From: Legionella rowbothamii
GTDB taxonomy: Bacteria > Pseudomonadota > Gammaproteobacteria > Legionellales > Legionellaceae
Reading direction: 5' to 3'
Length of the DNA stretch: 64,000 nucleotides
NCBI RefSeq assembly: GCF_900639985.1
Contig: NZ_CAAAIM010000007.1
Span: 124,001-188,000 of the forward strand
Shown: piece by piece, positions 39,577 to 49,061 of the stretch
Position numbering within the stretch: the stretch's first letter is position 1
Layout: each line of letters begins with the position of its first letter
Program-made: the position numbers and the translations under genes
Notes under the pieces: model-generated
Seen by the model: only the letters and a program-made list of their open reading frames with translations
Databases searched by the model: none
Told to the model about the DNA's origin: nothing

Positions 39577-41709
39577 TTACGGAGTGACCCCCGTGCCTAT
39601 TTGGTTTTCTTCCTCTGACTCCGAACTCGAATCTGTCCTTATATCGTTTATCTGAACTTTGAATTTATTCGTTATACTGCTTTGTTCTTCAAGTGAATTA
39701 TTTTCTGACTTTATTTCAACTTCTTCAGATAGTACTTCTTCTTCACTATGTTCCTCAAACAAGCCAGCAATATCATCTATATCGTATTGCTCCTCATCGT
39801 CACTATCCAAATCATCAAAGTTAAAATCGCTAAGGTCAAAAACAATGTCAGGTATTCTGATCTTATCTAACAAGCTTTGTAGCTTATTACCAATTCGTAC
39901 AACACTAGAAAAGTTCTCCTCACTCTCAAGTTTTTCCCTTTCAGCCTCAATGAATTTAGCATAGACCTTATATTGCTCTTCATCTGTCTCTTTCAAGTCA
40001 GATAATTGCTCCTCTAGCTCTTTAATAGTCTCCATACATTCATCTTTTTTCATCGTCAGTAACTGCTTTTCATCGTATTTTAATTGCTTTTTACCAAATA
40101 AGTCTTGGATATAATTAATGAGTAGATTTATTGTAGTAGAGAATGAGCGATACTGATCTTTCTCTTTGCTCTGAACAATTTCTTTTGCTTGTTCCGAGAA
40201 AGGCACCTCATGATACTGTAATACTCTTAGTACATCTAAGTTAGTTCGTTGAACAGACAACGGAGACATAGACACAAGTTTTAATACGTCCTCAGACATT
40301 TCAGGATTTGCGTCAATTAATTTCTTTAATGCATAAGGTTGATTATGTTCTATCGCTTTCAAGAAAAAATCCAGGAGCTGTTTTTCATCAAGCGGTTGCT
40401 TGTACTCACGTAATTGATCTAACAATACTTGAATACATTCTGTATTACCTTTCTCTATGGCCTGTTCCATTGCAACATGAGCGGCATCGACCATATTTTT
40501 CGTCATAAAAATGTGTAAGTAAATTTCTTTTGCTTCCTCCTTACTCATTTTTTCCGTAGACAATTTTCCATTCTCCATATTTTCGGTCACAAGTTGATCG
40601 ATATATGCCTCCTGGGAAGGTTTAATCACATCTAAAACTCGCTCCAATATTTTCGGATTTCCTCCCTTTGCCGCGAGTACTATAAGATAACTGAGATTTT
40701 CTTTGGTGTAACATTCAGAGAAATATTTTTCAACTTGTTCATAAGCCTCTAAACGACCAGCCCCAATTGCAATTTCAATTAATAATTTTAATTTTTCAGC
40801 CGGTTTTGATTCCGCATTAATTTTATCTAATAAAGGACCTAGAGCATTATTATTATTATTTGAAACGGCATGTTTTGCAGCCGTAAAAATCGTTTCGGAA
40901 CTAGCATTACTCTGAGTAATTAAGCCCTCTATAATTTGCGGATCTGTAACCACAGTGGAGGCAATAACAAGCGTATCAAATGTTTTAGAACCCAGTTTTG
41001 CAGTTGCTTTTTTGGATGGTAAATGATGCTTATAAAGCTCTTGAATATCCGGAAAAGGGACTTGTCTGGAAACGGCACCGGGATTTCGAATCACGTGCAC
41101 TTCCATACCTAAGTTTCCTCGCCCGTAACCAAAAACTTCTTTATGTAACTCCTTGACTAAGGCTTCTTCTGATGCAAACTCTTTAAATCCCGTAGCATAA
41201 TTAGGATCATAAACTCGATATTTATCGTTGACTTTACGTACTGAAATAGCATGGTTAATGCTTTGTACTATCATTACCTCATCGTTTTGAAGCCCTATTT
41301 TAGCAATAACTTTGCTCCATTCCTTATCCGCGGCCGCCAGAGCAAAATCAAATGAGGACTCCATTGATTCCCCATTAATTTTTAGCATCTCCATGCTTGT
41401 GGACTGAGTTTGGCTTAGATCGTACTTGCTTGGTTGATAAGCCAGCAATACTTGGCTTGCGAACAATAAAATGGAGCCCGGTTGCAATCCATATTTTTCT
41501 TCTTCATTCAGTTTTCCATCAGCAATTATTTTAAGTACTTTAAAAAATTCAGCCTCTTTTTCAGGTCCTTGCAATGCATATTGAGCATAAACCATAGCTA
41601 AACCGTTACACACCCCCCCCTCATTAAAATGAAATTGAGCAGGAAAACGTAATTTTTTAAATTCCCGATTTAAATTTTCTATTAATAAATCTTGGCCTAA
41701 ATAACCCAT
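39577..41709 (-). CDS. YopT-like cysteine protease with helical repeats, candidate effector
   Basis: 710 residues. The N-terminal 200 or so fit a YopT/AvrPphB (C58, papain-like) protease: Cys34 in GGVCNGLAMVYAQY, His153 in INHAISVRK and Asp168 in YRVYDPNYATGF. The Cys-to-His spacing is 119 and His-to-Asp 15, against 119 and 16 for YopT (C139, H258, D274). Residues 240-500 are ankyrin-like helical pairs (AAKHAVSNNNNNALGPLLDK, LIVLAAKGGNPKILERVLD). Then a coiled coil near 560-620 and a very acidic C-terminus (SSESEEENQ) like Dot/Icm E-block signals. No signal peptide. It probably cleaves or modifies a host protein; the target is unknown. Confidence 0.85.
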   Translation of the reverse strand: MGYLGQDLLIENLNREFKKLRFPAQFHFNEGGVCNGLAMVYAQYALQGPEKEAEFFKVLKIIADGKLNEEEKYGLQPGSILLFASQVLLAYQPSKYDLSQTQSTSMEMLKINGESMESSFDFALAAADKEWSKVIAKIGLQNDEVMIVQSINHAISVRKVNDKYRVYDPNYATGFKEFASEEALVKELHKEVFGYGRGNLGMEVHVIRNPGAVSRQVPFPDIQELYKHHLPSKKATAKLGSKTFDTLVIASTVVTDPQIIEGLITQSNASSETIFTAAKHAVSNNNNNALGPLLDKINAESKPAEKLKLLIEIAIGAGRLEAYEQVEKYFSECYTKENLSYLIVLAAKGGNPKILERVLDVIKPSQEAYIDQLVTENMENGKLSTEKMSKEEAKEIYLHIFMTKNMVDAAHVAMEQAIEKGNTECIQVLLDQLREYKQPLDEKQLLDFFLKAIEHNQPYALKKLIDANPEMSEDVLKLVSMSPLSVQRTNLDVLRVLQYHEVPFSEQAKEIVQSKEKDQYRSFSTTINLLINYIQDLFGKKQLKYDEKQLLTMKKDECMETIKELEEQLSDLKETDEEQYKVYAKFIEAEREKLESEENFSSVVRIGNKLQSLLDKIRIPDIVFDLSDFNFDDLDSDDEEQYDIDDIAGLFEEHSEEEVLSEEVEIKSENNSLEEQSSITNKFKVQINDIRTDSSSESEEENQIGTGVTP

Positions 41710-41835
41710 AATGTAACCTCTCGAGAGCTTTGGACTTCAAATACCAACCATTCCGTATAATAATTATACTCCCAATGCCTAATAAATAACAATCCCCAAC
41801 TCGACTTTAGAAAAAGAAATTTCCTTCGATAGCAG

Positions 41836-43119
41836 TTACAGTAGCTTCAATTGGCATTGCTGTAAAAAGTAATGTGCGGAGGAGTCATTAGGATTGGTGG
41901 AGAGTATTTGCTCGAAATAACTCATTGCATTGTGATACTGCTTTTCCTCATAGCATTTTAAAGCACTAGCAAAGACAGAGGCAGCATTTTCCTTCAGCTT
42001 TATTTCTGCAGGGCTATTGTTATTAAATACTTCATAAATAGCTACGGGTAAACTTTTCCCCTTAACCGAAGTTAATCCTAATGAACGCACATGATAGTTC
42101 TGGCGAAATTTAAGTTGTTGGTAGGTTTGTCCACTAATAAGTAAGTCGATATTAAAATCACGAGTTAAAGACTCAACGCGTGAAGCAATATTGACCGCAT
42201 CACTGATCACACTGCAATCCATCCGCGCCTCAAAACCAACAGTTCCTACAATTAATGGGCCGGTATTAAGGCCTATTCCCACATTTACCGGAGGCAGGTT
42301 ATGGCTAGCCCGCTCAACATTAAAGACATTTAAGGCATTTAACATATCCAACGCTGCATGTACGGCATCATCCGCATCGTCAAATAAAGCCATAATGGCA
42401 TCGCCAATGTATTTATCAATAAAACCTGAATGTTTAACTATAACCGGGTCCATATAACTCATTAAGGTGTTGACCAGATTAAATATTTCAACTGAAGTTA
42501 ATTGCTCAGAAAGGGCCGTAAATGATTTAATATCCATAAATAAAACCGTCATGACCTTCTCTACACAATCCCCCACCCTTATGTCTGCAATATTTTTGCG
42601 ATTAAGCATTTTCAAGAAGTTCTGAGGAACAAAACGCGCCACAGCATCCGCATTTTGCTGTATTTCTATGAGTTTACTAATGAGTTCATCATTAAGGACG
42701 TGCACTTTTTTCTCAGCAATCTGCAACTCCTGAAAATAAAAACTAGTCCGCACCATATAACGCACACGATAACCAATTAAGTTTGCATTCAAAGGTTTCG
42801 TCGTGAAATCCGTAGCACCTGCCTCAAAGGCTTTGTTAATGGATTCATAATCTTCCAAGCCGGTAACCATCATAATTGGCGTATACTGATGATCTGCTAA
42901 CTTGCGGATTTGTGCACAGACTTCAAAACCATTTAACCCTGGCATTTCCACATCCAATAAAATCGCATCAGGTTTGGTTGTATTTAGGAGCGATAAGGCT
43001 TGCTCACCATTTTCTGCCTGTATAATCGAGAAGCCTGTTTTAGCTAATGCATTACTGGTAAGCAAACGCATCGTAGCACTATCATCTACAATTAAAACCA
43101 ACACATTTTCTTTGTCCAT
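41836..43119 (-). CDS. Response regulator with class III adenylyl cyclase output
   Basis: 427 residues. Receiver domain 1-125 with phospho-acceptor Asp56 in AILLDVEMPG, the Asp12/Asp13 pair and Lys108 (TTKPL). A coiled linker leads to a class III cyclase (about 185-365): metal Asp196 in LFMDIKSFT and Asp240 in DKYIGDAIMALF, purine-specifying Lys236 and Asp307, transition-state Asn310 and Arg314 in DAVNIASRVE. This set predicts ATP as substrate. The last 50 residues form a TPR-like pair. It is the final gene of the chemosensory operon, 4 bases after cheB, so CheA is the expected phosphodonor. Confidence 0.93.
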   Translation of the reverse strand: MDKENVLVLIVDDSATMRLLTSNALAKTGFSIIQAENGEQALSLLNTTKPDAILLDVEMPGLNGFEVCAQIRKLADHQYTPIMMVTGLEDYESINKAFEAGATDFTTKPLNANLIGYRVRYMVRTSFYFQELQIAEKKVHVLNDELISKLIEIQQNADAVARFVPQNFLKMLNRKNIADIRVGDCVEKVMTVLFMDIKSFTALSEQLTSVEIFNLVNTLMSYMDPVIVKHSGFIDKYIGDAIMALFDDADDAVHAALDMLNALNVFNVERASHNLPPVNVGIGLNTGPLIVGTVGFEARMDCSVISDAVNIASRVESLTRDFNIDLLISGQTYQQLKFRQNYHVRSLGLTSVKGKSLPVAIYEVFNNNSPAEIKLKENAASVFASALKCYEEKQYHNAMSYFEQILSTNPNDSSAHYFLQQCQLKLL

Positions 43120-43123
43120 CGCG

Positions 43124-44191
43124 TCACACAGCCTTAGAGATACAAATGGTGGTTAAATAATTTGCGATGCTCTCTAATTCAATGACTTGATCTACAGCGT
43201 CTATTGACTGAGCAACTGCTCCCATTCCAAAAACTACAGCACTTCCTGGCCCTTGAATTAAAGTATGCCCATGAGCTTGTTTTAATGCCAATAAGCCTTC
43301 AGCACCGTCGTCACTCATGCCCGTTAAAAGTATTCCAATCGCTTTTTTACCCGAAACTTTAGCCACTGATTGTAATAAGGCAGTAATTGAAGGGCAAAAA
43401 CCATCACTGGAATCTCCCTCAACAAGCTTACAAATCAACCGGTCATATTCTCGCCCAATTTGTAAATGTATTTTATCTGGTGCTATATAGACAGTTCCAT
43501 TTTCTAATAGTTCGCCATTTATTGGGACTTTCACTTTAAGACTTACATTTTGCTCTAGCCATTGAACAAAGCCGCCGATAAATCCATTACTCATATGCTG
43601 AACAACGACAATAGGTAGAGGAAAGTTAGGGGAAAGATGGGATAAAATAGCTTTTAATGCCATAGGTCCCCCCACTGAAGCACCGATAGCGATTATTTCA
43701 TAATTCCCTACTTTGACTTTATGCTCGTGCTTAGTTACTTTTCCTTTTTTATCGGTAAAAGATTCTTTCAATGGCTTTTTAGTAACTCGAATTTCTGAAA
43801 GGCTACGCAAAGTATCAATAATATAGGCGCTTCGTTCTTTAAATGAAGGAGAAAATATATTAACTGGTTTTGCCAACGCGGTTAAAGCGCCCGCCTCAAG
43901 GATATGAAAGGTGGCATTAATCGATTCATCACTTACGGTTGAGCTAATAACAACAATGGGGGTTGGATAATGCGCCATAATAATACGCGTTGCCTCAAGC
44001 CCATCGATGACGGGCATTTGGATGTCCATGGTAATCAGATCTGGTTTTAATTTGGCGGTTAATTCTATTGCCTCTTTTCCATTCTTGGCAACGCCAACCA
44101 CAATCATATCGTATGTAGACTCAATAATATGCTGAATTAAAGCAACTTCGGTCGGTGAGTCATCGACAATTAAAACTCTTATCATAGGCAA
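43124..44191 (-). CDS. cheB: Protein-glutamate methylesterase CheB
   Basis: 355 residues: receiver domain (Asp in LITMDIQMPVIDG near 56) and C-terminal methylesterase with catalytic Ser in IGASVGGPMAL, His in VVVQHMSNGF and Asp in LTGMSDDGAEGL. It resets the receptor by removing methyl groups. It corresponds to WspF in a Wsp-type system. A 155-base gap with a palindromic element separates it from cheA, although the direction and order indicate one operon. Confidence 0.95.
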   Translation of the reverse strand: MPMIRVLIVDDSPTEVALIQHIIESTYDMIVVGVAKNGKEAIELTAKLKPDLITMDIQMPVIDGLEATRIIMAHYPTPIVVISSTVSDESINATFHILEAGALTALAKPVNIFSPSFKERSAYIIDTLRSLSEIRVTKKPLKESFTDKKGKVTKHEHKVKVGNYEIIAIGASVGGPMALKAILSHLSPNFPLPIVVVQHMSNGFIGGFVQWLEQNVSLKVKVPINGELLENGTVYIAPDKIHLQIGREYDRLICKLVEGDSSDGFCPSITALLQSVAKVSGKKAIGILLTGMSDDGAEGLLALKQAHGHTLIQGPGSAVVFGMGAVAQSIDAVDQVIELESIANYLTTICISKAV

Positions 44192-44239
44192 TAGTTCACT
44201 TATATTTATAAATACACATCACCCCGAACCCACGACATC

Positions 44240-44330
44240 CTGAGGAGTTTACAACGAAGGAGCTTTAGAATGTGGCACTTTACTCCTCGTTACATCAGCA
44301 CCACATTCAAGAGATCCTCACTGCGTTCTA
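44240..44330. repeat. Palindromic element in the cheA-cheB gap
   Basis: TGAGGA near 44242 pairs with TCCTCA near 44315, and GAATGTGG (from about 44268) with CCACATTC (about 44302-44309). The end reads TCACTGCGTTC, wording seen in other gaps of this window. It is inside an operon, where it might lower cheB and cyclase expression relative to cheA. Arm positions are read by eye. Confidence 0.45.
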
Positions 44331-44346
44331 GCTAGCGTGCCTAGTG

Positions 44347-46611
44347 TTAAAACAGTGCTTTTTTAATAAGTTCAGCTGAATTTAAAACAAAATTAATTTG
44401 GTTACTTCCGGATAAAGTAGCGCCGGTAACACAAGGTATATTGGTTAACGGTTCTTGAAGTGGCTTCAAGACAATTTCCCGTTCCCCAATAATTTCATCC
44501 ACAAGTAAGGCAATTCGCTCTTGGTCCTTATGAATCACAACTACTGAAAAATACTCTTTTTCTTGTATTTTTTCATTAAGATGCAATACCTTAGATAATG
44601 AGCATAGCAAAATCGGTTGCTGATTGACAAGCACTGCTGGACTTCCCTCTACTTCAATAATATCTTGGCTTTTCAACAAAAATACGCAGTCCACCGCACG
44701 AGTGATAAGGACAAATAATTGATCACTACAGGAAATAATCAATCCTCGCTCAGTGACCAAAGTAATCGGTACTTGTAAACGAAAATGTGTTCCTTTGCCA
44801 AATTGACTTGTCACAGTGACTTGGCCTTTTAATTGCGCTAAATTAGAACGAACTACATCCAACCCCACACCACGACCAGAAATATCTGTGGCAATATCTC
44901 GCGTAGAAAAACCTGGTCGAAAGATTAAATCAAGAGCAGCTTCCGGATTCATCCCCTCTAGCTCAACTGGGCTAATGATATTTTTTTTCAATGCAGATAG
45001 GAGGAGCGCTTCCGGATTAATCCCTGCGCCATCATCTGAGATTTCAAAAATAATTTGGTGATCCTCCTGGCGCACTTCAATGAGGATGTTACCTTGTGCT
45101 GATTTACCTACAGCTTGGCGCGTCTCCGGCCGCTCAATCCCATGATCAATAGCATTACGTAACAAGTGCACTATTGGATCTTTTAAACCATCAAGAATCA
45201 TTTTATCAATTTTGACATCATTGTTGATAATGTCGAAATTAACTTGTTTTTTTAATCCATGTGCTAAATCACGCACCACTCGCGGCAAGTAACGCAATTG
45301 CGCGTCAACCGGAATCAAACGAATTCGCCGAACCTCATCCTGTAGTGAGCCAAGTAAAGTAGATAATTCATTAATCGGTGTGCGCAACGCGCGTTGCATC
45401 GTATGCATGGAATTATTGATTTCAGTTAATTCAGTAACTGGTGTAGAAAATAAGGCATTAAAACGCTCGTCCTCATTAAACAGAGTTTTTACATTCGCTA
45501 AATTCTTTTTCCAGGCGTGCACAAAATAATCTATTTTATAATTTATTTTGATTAAATCAGAATAATACTCATCAATAATAATCTTAATTGCTTGAAGTTC
45601 TTCCATATCAGCAGAGATACGATCTAGATTTTGGAGGGAAACACGAATGGATTCAAATTCACCTGTTCTAAAGCGTGTATCTAATGTTTTTGTATTTTCT
45701 GCCAGAATTCCTTGAGGGGGCTCAATAACTGCTTGCGGCAATTCCGCTTGAGAATGTTCTGTATAGTATTTAAGTTGATTCAAATGGCCTTGCAGGTCAA
45801 AAGTTGAGGGTATATCTTCACTGTAGCAGCGCATTGCTTCATTCATGAAATCAATAGACTGTAAGCAAAGATCAATAATTTCAGGAGAAATTTCAATACG
45901 TTTCTGCTGGATTTCTGCAAATAAGGTTTCTATCTGATGAGCAATTTCCCCCACATCAATTGCCCCAATACTACGAGCAGAACCTTTAATGTTATGTGCT
46001 GCTCTAAAAATCACCGTAAATAAATGCTGACGATCGTCCTCACTGTTCTCCCTTTTTTCAAGCTGCAATAAACCATTAGTAATCGTCATTAAATTTTCTT
46101 GAAGTTCGCTTTTAAAGGTCTCAACAATTTTTTTTAAAAACTCCCGTTCGGAAGTGCTCTCAGAAAAAACAGGTACAGCTGATGCAACTTTCTCTTCAGC
46201 TACCTTTTCCTCTATATCAGCAATACGTGCTTGGTGTCGAAGTTGATGTATTAATTCACGCAGAGTAATCGACGCTTGTTTTTTCGCAATAAAATCTCCC
46301 AATGATTCACGCATCCCCTCTACTGCGTTGTGTGTTAAGGTCACAACTTCGGGTGAAATGGGCTCTGTAGGCATAAAAAGCTTTTCAATGCATTCAGCAA
46401 TAGCGCCTAAATCATCAATGCCTATAGAAAGTGCTGAAACTTTAATATTACGCCCTGAACGTGAAATTTCGGCGGCGATTTGGTTTAACTCTGCCTCTGG
46501 CGTATTTTTTTGAATTTTTTGCAAATTATTAATAATTACTGAAATCAATGACTCAAGTTCGGAACTAAAGGTTTCTATAAGCTGTTTTAGTAATGAATCG
46601 TCTAGAGTCAT
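44347..46611 (-). CDS. cheA: CheA-type histidine kinase with one degenerate and one intact Hpt domain
   Basis: 754 residues. First Hpt (1-110) reads RSGRNIKVSA where RxxHxxKG is expected: Arg54 replaces the phospho-histidine. Second Hpt (about 160-290) is intact: FRAAHNIKGSA with His206. Then a dimerisation/helical part, an ATPase domain (N-box HLLRNAIDHGIE, G1 ISDDGAGI, GFSTR, G2 GRGVGLDVV) and a C-terminal CheW-like domain (from about 620). No CheY-like tail, unlike WspE. It should phosphorylate CheB and the cyclase-linked receiver. Lies 8 bases after the receptor gene. Confidence 0.94.
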   Translation of the reverse strand: MTLDDSLLKQLIETFSSELESLISVIINNLQKIQKNTPEAELNQIAAEISRSGRNIKVSALSIGIDDLGAIAECIEKLFMPTEPISPEVVTLTHNAVEGMRESLGDFIAKKQASITLRELIHQLRHQARIADIEEKVAEEKVASAVPVFSESTSEREFLKKIVETFKSELQENLMTITNGLLQLEKRENSEDDRQHLFTVIFRAAHNIKGSARSIGAIDVGEIAHQIETLFAEIQQKRIEISPEIIDLCLQSIDFMNEAMRCYSEDIPSTFDLQGHLNQLKYYTEHSQAELPQAVIEPPQGILAENTKTLDTRFRTGEFESIRVSLQNLDRISADMEELQAIKIIIDEYYSDLIKINYKIDYFVHAWKKNLANVKTLFNEDERFNALFSTPVTELTEINNSMHTMQRALRTPINELSTLLGSLQDEVRRIRLIPVDAQLRYLPRVVRDLAHGLKKQVNFDIINNDVKIDKMILDGLKDPIVHLLRNAIDHGIERPETRQAVGKSAQGNILIEVRQEDHQIIFEISDDGAGINPEALLLSALKKNIISPVELEGMNPEAALDLIFRPGFSTRDIATDISGRGVGLDVVRSNLAQLKGQVTVTSQFGKGTHFRLQVPITLVTERGLIISCSDQLFVLITRAVDCVFLLKSQDIIEVEGSPAVLVNQQPILLCSLSKVLHLNEKIQEKEYFSVVVIHKDQERIALLVDEIIGEREIVLKPLQEPLTNIPCVTGATLSGSNQINFVLNSAELIKKALF

Positions 46612-46619
46612 AATAGTTC

Positions 46620-48473
46620 CTAAACTTTATAGATGTTTACATCGTCTTTAAGATGTTTGGCGATTTCATTTAACTTATGAATGAAATCCATCATTTCCGT
46701 TAACCCTCCAGAGAAAGTAGAGGTCGTTCGATTAATCTCATTCATACTTTCAACAATTTGCTCAATCCCAACTGCTTCCTGGCGGATGGCAACTTCAATA
46801 TGCTGGCTTGAAATAGATGCTTCATTAATCATTTTACTTAAAGTTTGGATAACTTCCCCTGCTTTTTCAATCAACTGCATGCCAGATCCTAAAGATTTAG
46901 CCCCTTCTTCAGTTACCTCAACCGCTTTTTCAGTTGTCCGGCGTATATCTTCAAGAATTTTTTGTACCTGAACAGTGGATTGCTCTGATTGCTCGGCCAG
47001 ATTTCTTACCTCTGTTGCTACCGCAGCAAAGCCTTTTCCGGCCTCTCCTGCCTTTGATGCTTCAATTGCCGCATTTAAAGCCAACATTTTAGATTGCTGA
47101 GCAAGTGTATTCACTACTGCCGTAATCTCGCCAATTTGTTGGGTGTGCGTACTTAAATCAAGAATCGTCTGAGCAATTAATTGCATTTTTTCTTCAGAAA
47201 CTTTAATACCCTCAATACTTTGAGCAACCGACTCGCTCCCCCACTTTCCTTGTTCATACGTATTTTTTGCCACATCACGCAATGCTTGGGCTTTATTCAT
47301 AGTTTGCTTAGAGCTTTTATCAATTTCCTCTAAAGAAGCACTGATTTCATTAATTGCTGAAGCTTGTGAATTAATACTTTCCGTCTGTTCATTTGCTGAA
47401 GTAAAAACCTTATCTGCCATGGCAACAATATCACCACTTACCTGAGTGATTTTTTTGGTAATTGATGCCAAACCATCGGTCATTAGATCTAAATCGTTCC
47501 CTAACTCATATAAAATGTCATCCTTATCTACACTTAGTCGTTCTCTAAGATCCCCTGCGGCGACTTTACTGCTGTACTCACTAAATTTTTTCGATGTATT
47601 CACTAATTGATCAAACAATTGCCGCGACTCCTCTTCCTGTTCACGGAGTTTTTCTTCATTTTCTTTAATTGCCTGTTGCATAGATTTAATCGAAAGCAAC
47701 ATACGACCTAGTCTATCCAAAGAAGGAATCTCAATTTCTATATCACGCTCACCCGCGGCAATCCTTTGAGCAATCTCAATCACGCGGTCAATGGGACCTG
47801 CTAAATAACTTAGCGTGCCAAGCGGGACAATAATGGTTAAAACAATTCCTAAAATTAATAACCCGTATGCAGAGCGGGTCAACGCATGTAAATTACGATT
47901 AATATACGTAGTATTTTTATCAATTTGAGCCACTAAGCTGTTGGTTAACCCCCCAACACGCTTGCCTAAATCTTCAGAGTAAACCCCATCAATTATATCA
48001 ACCATTTGATTTTCAATGGGCCGAGTTACCTCGATGTGCTTTTTTAAAGCGCCAACAATATCTAAACTTCTAGGTGCATTAATTCCTGCCGACTGGGCTT
48101 CATATAAAGGTTCGTATAAATCTTTGAGCTGTCGCCATTCATCCAATATTTTCTCATTCCCCAAACGAGCTAGTCCCTCCTCCCAGCGTTGTTTTATTTC
48201 ATTAATTTCACCCCATACATGGTTAAACTGAGCTCTATATTTCTGATCTCCGGTTACAATCCAGTCAACAACTAAATTTTGGGATTGAAAAACTCCAGTA
48301 TCCAAAACCTGAGATAAATTCTCTTCATAAATTTCTTTGCTATAAAATACCACAGCATTAACTTTTGGTAGTAAGAGCATGATTAATAGCAACAACGGTA
48401 AACTCAGGGTTAAAAAGCCGATAATTATACGGGCACGGAGCGAAATAAAAAAACCCGAATTATTTACTTCCAT
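46620..48473 (-). CDS. Methyl-accepting chemotaxis protein
   Basis: Receptor of about 617 residues. Membrane segments are IIIGFLTLSLPLLLLIMLL near the N-terminus and LLILGIVLTIIVPLGTLSYLAG near residue 215, with a helical periplasmic domain of about 170 residues between them. A HAMP domain (PIDRVIEIAQRIAAGER) and a second HAMP-like stretch (SKVAAGDLRERLS) follow. The signalling tip is LALNAAIEASKAGEAGKGFAAV (cited by LNAAIEA and GKGFAVVA-like region). I prefer ATG 48473, 6 bases after AGGAG, over 48479. Overlaps the preceding cheW. Ligand unknown. Confidence 0.94.
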   Translation of the reverse strand: MEVNNSGFFISLRARIIIGFLTLSLPLLLLIMLLLPKVNAVVFYSKEIYEENLSQVLDTGVFQSQNLVVDWIVTGDQKYRAQFNHVWGEINEIKQRWEEGLARLGNEKILDEWRQLKDLYEPLYEAQSAGINAPRSLDIVGALKKHIEVTRPIENQMVDIIDGVYSEDLGKRVGGLTNSLVAQIDKNTTYINRNLHALTRSAYGLLILGIVLTIIVPLGTLSYLAGPIDRVIEIAQRIAAGERDIEIEIPSLDRLGRMLLSIKSMQQAIKENEEKLREQEEESRQLFDQLVNTSKKFSEYSSKVAAGDLRERLSVDKDDILYELGNDLDLMTDGLASITKKITQVSGDIVAMADKVFTSANEQTESINSQASAINEISASLEEIDKSSKQTMNKAQALRDVAKNTYEQGKWGSESVAQSIEGIKVSEEKMQLIAQTILDLSTHTQQIGEITAVVNTLAQQSKMLALNAAIEASKAGEAGKGFAAVATEVRNLAEQSEQSTVQVQKILEDIRRTTEKAVEVTEEGAKSLGSGMQLIEKAGEVIQTLSKMINEASISSQHIEVAIRQEAVGIEQIVESMNEINRTTSTFSGGLTEMMDFIHKLNEIAKHLKDDVNIYKV

Positions 48474-49053
48474 GAACATCTCCTATCCTATATACGCTTT
48501 CTTTAATTGCTTGGTATAAACCGGGCATCAACACATTAATATTAAGAATGGCGGTCACTGATTGATGCAGTCCTAAGATGTATTCAGGATTTGCTACCTT
48601 TGTGGAAGACAATGGTGTACTTAATTGGTTAGGTTGATACATTAAACTCCCCTCAATGGAATAAGCAAGTATCCCTAGCATCATATCATTGACGCTCACA
48701 ATAATAATAAACTCCCCAGCCTTTCCAGAATATTCTGGATGAAAAAATTTCATCAAATCAACAACCGTAATTAATGAACCGCGCCAGTTAATTACACCAA
48801 CAACGAAATGAGGAATGCATGGAGGTTTTGAGACAGCGACATGATGTAAGATTTCACAAACATGCTGATAGGAAATTCCATAATGCTCATTTGGGCTCAG
48901 CTGAAACCGCACGTAGTCAATACCATATACATCTATTGCACTGACTTCTGGTTTGGCAAGTAATTCTGCGCGTGCTTTCAATATACGCAAAGCATCTGGG
49001 CTTTGAGGCATGAGTTCAGAAGCATGTTTTTGTAATTTAGTAGCCACGGCCAA
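48460..49053 (-). CDS. CheW-like adaptor protein (long form)
   Basis: 197 residues. A CheW/SH3-like core (YVRFQLSPNEHYGISYQHVCEI, VVGVINWRGSLITVVDLMKFF, VNDMMLGILAYSIEG) is preceded by a 45-residue helical extension (KARAELLAKPEVSAI). It couples receptor and CheA. It resembles WspB/WspD in having two CheW proteins per operon. Overlaps the receptor gene and lies 8 bases after cheR. Confidence 0.92.
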   Translation of the reverse strand: MAVATKLQKHASELMPQSPDALRILKARAELLAKPEVSAIDVYGIDYVRFQLSPNEHYGISYQHVCEILHHVAVSKPPCIPHFVVGVINWRGSLITVVDLMKFFHPEYSGKAGEFIIIVSVNDMMLGILAYSIEGSLMYQPNQLSTPLSSTKVANPEYILGLHQSVTAILNINVLMPGLYQAIKESVYRIGDVHGSK

Positions 49054-49061
49054 AATCCTTT

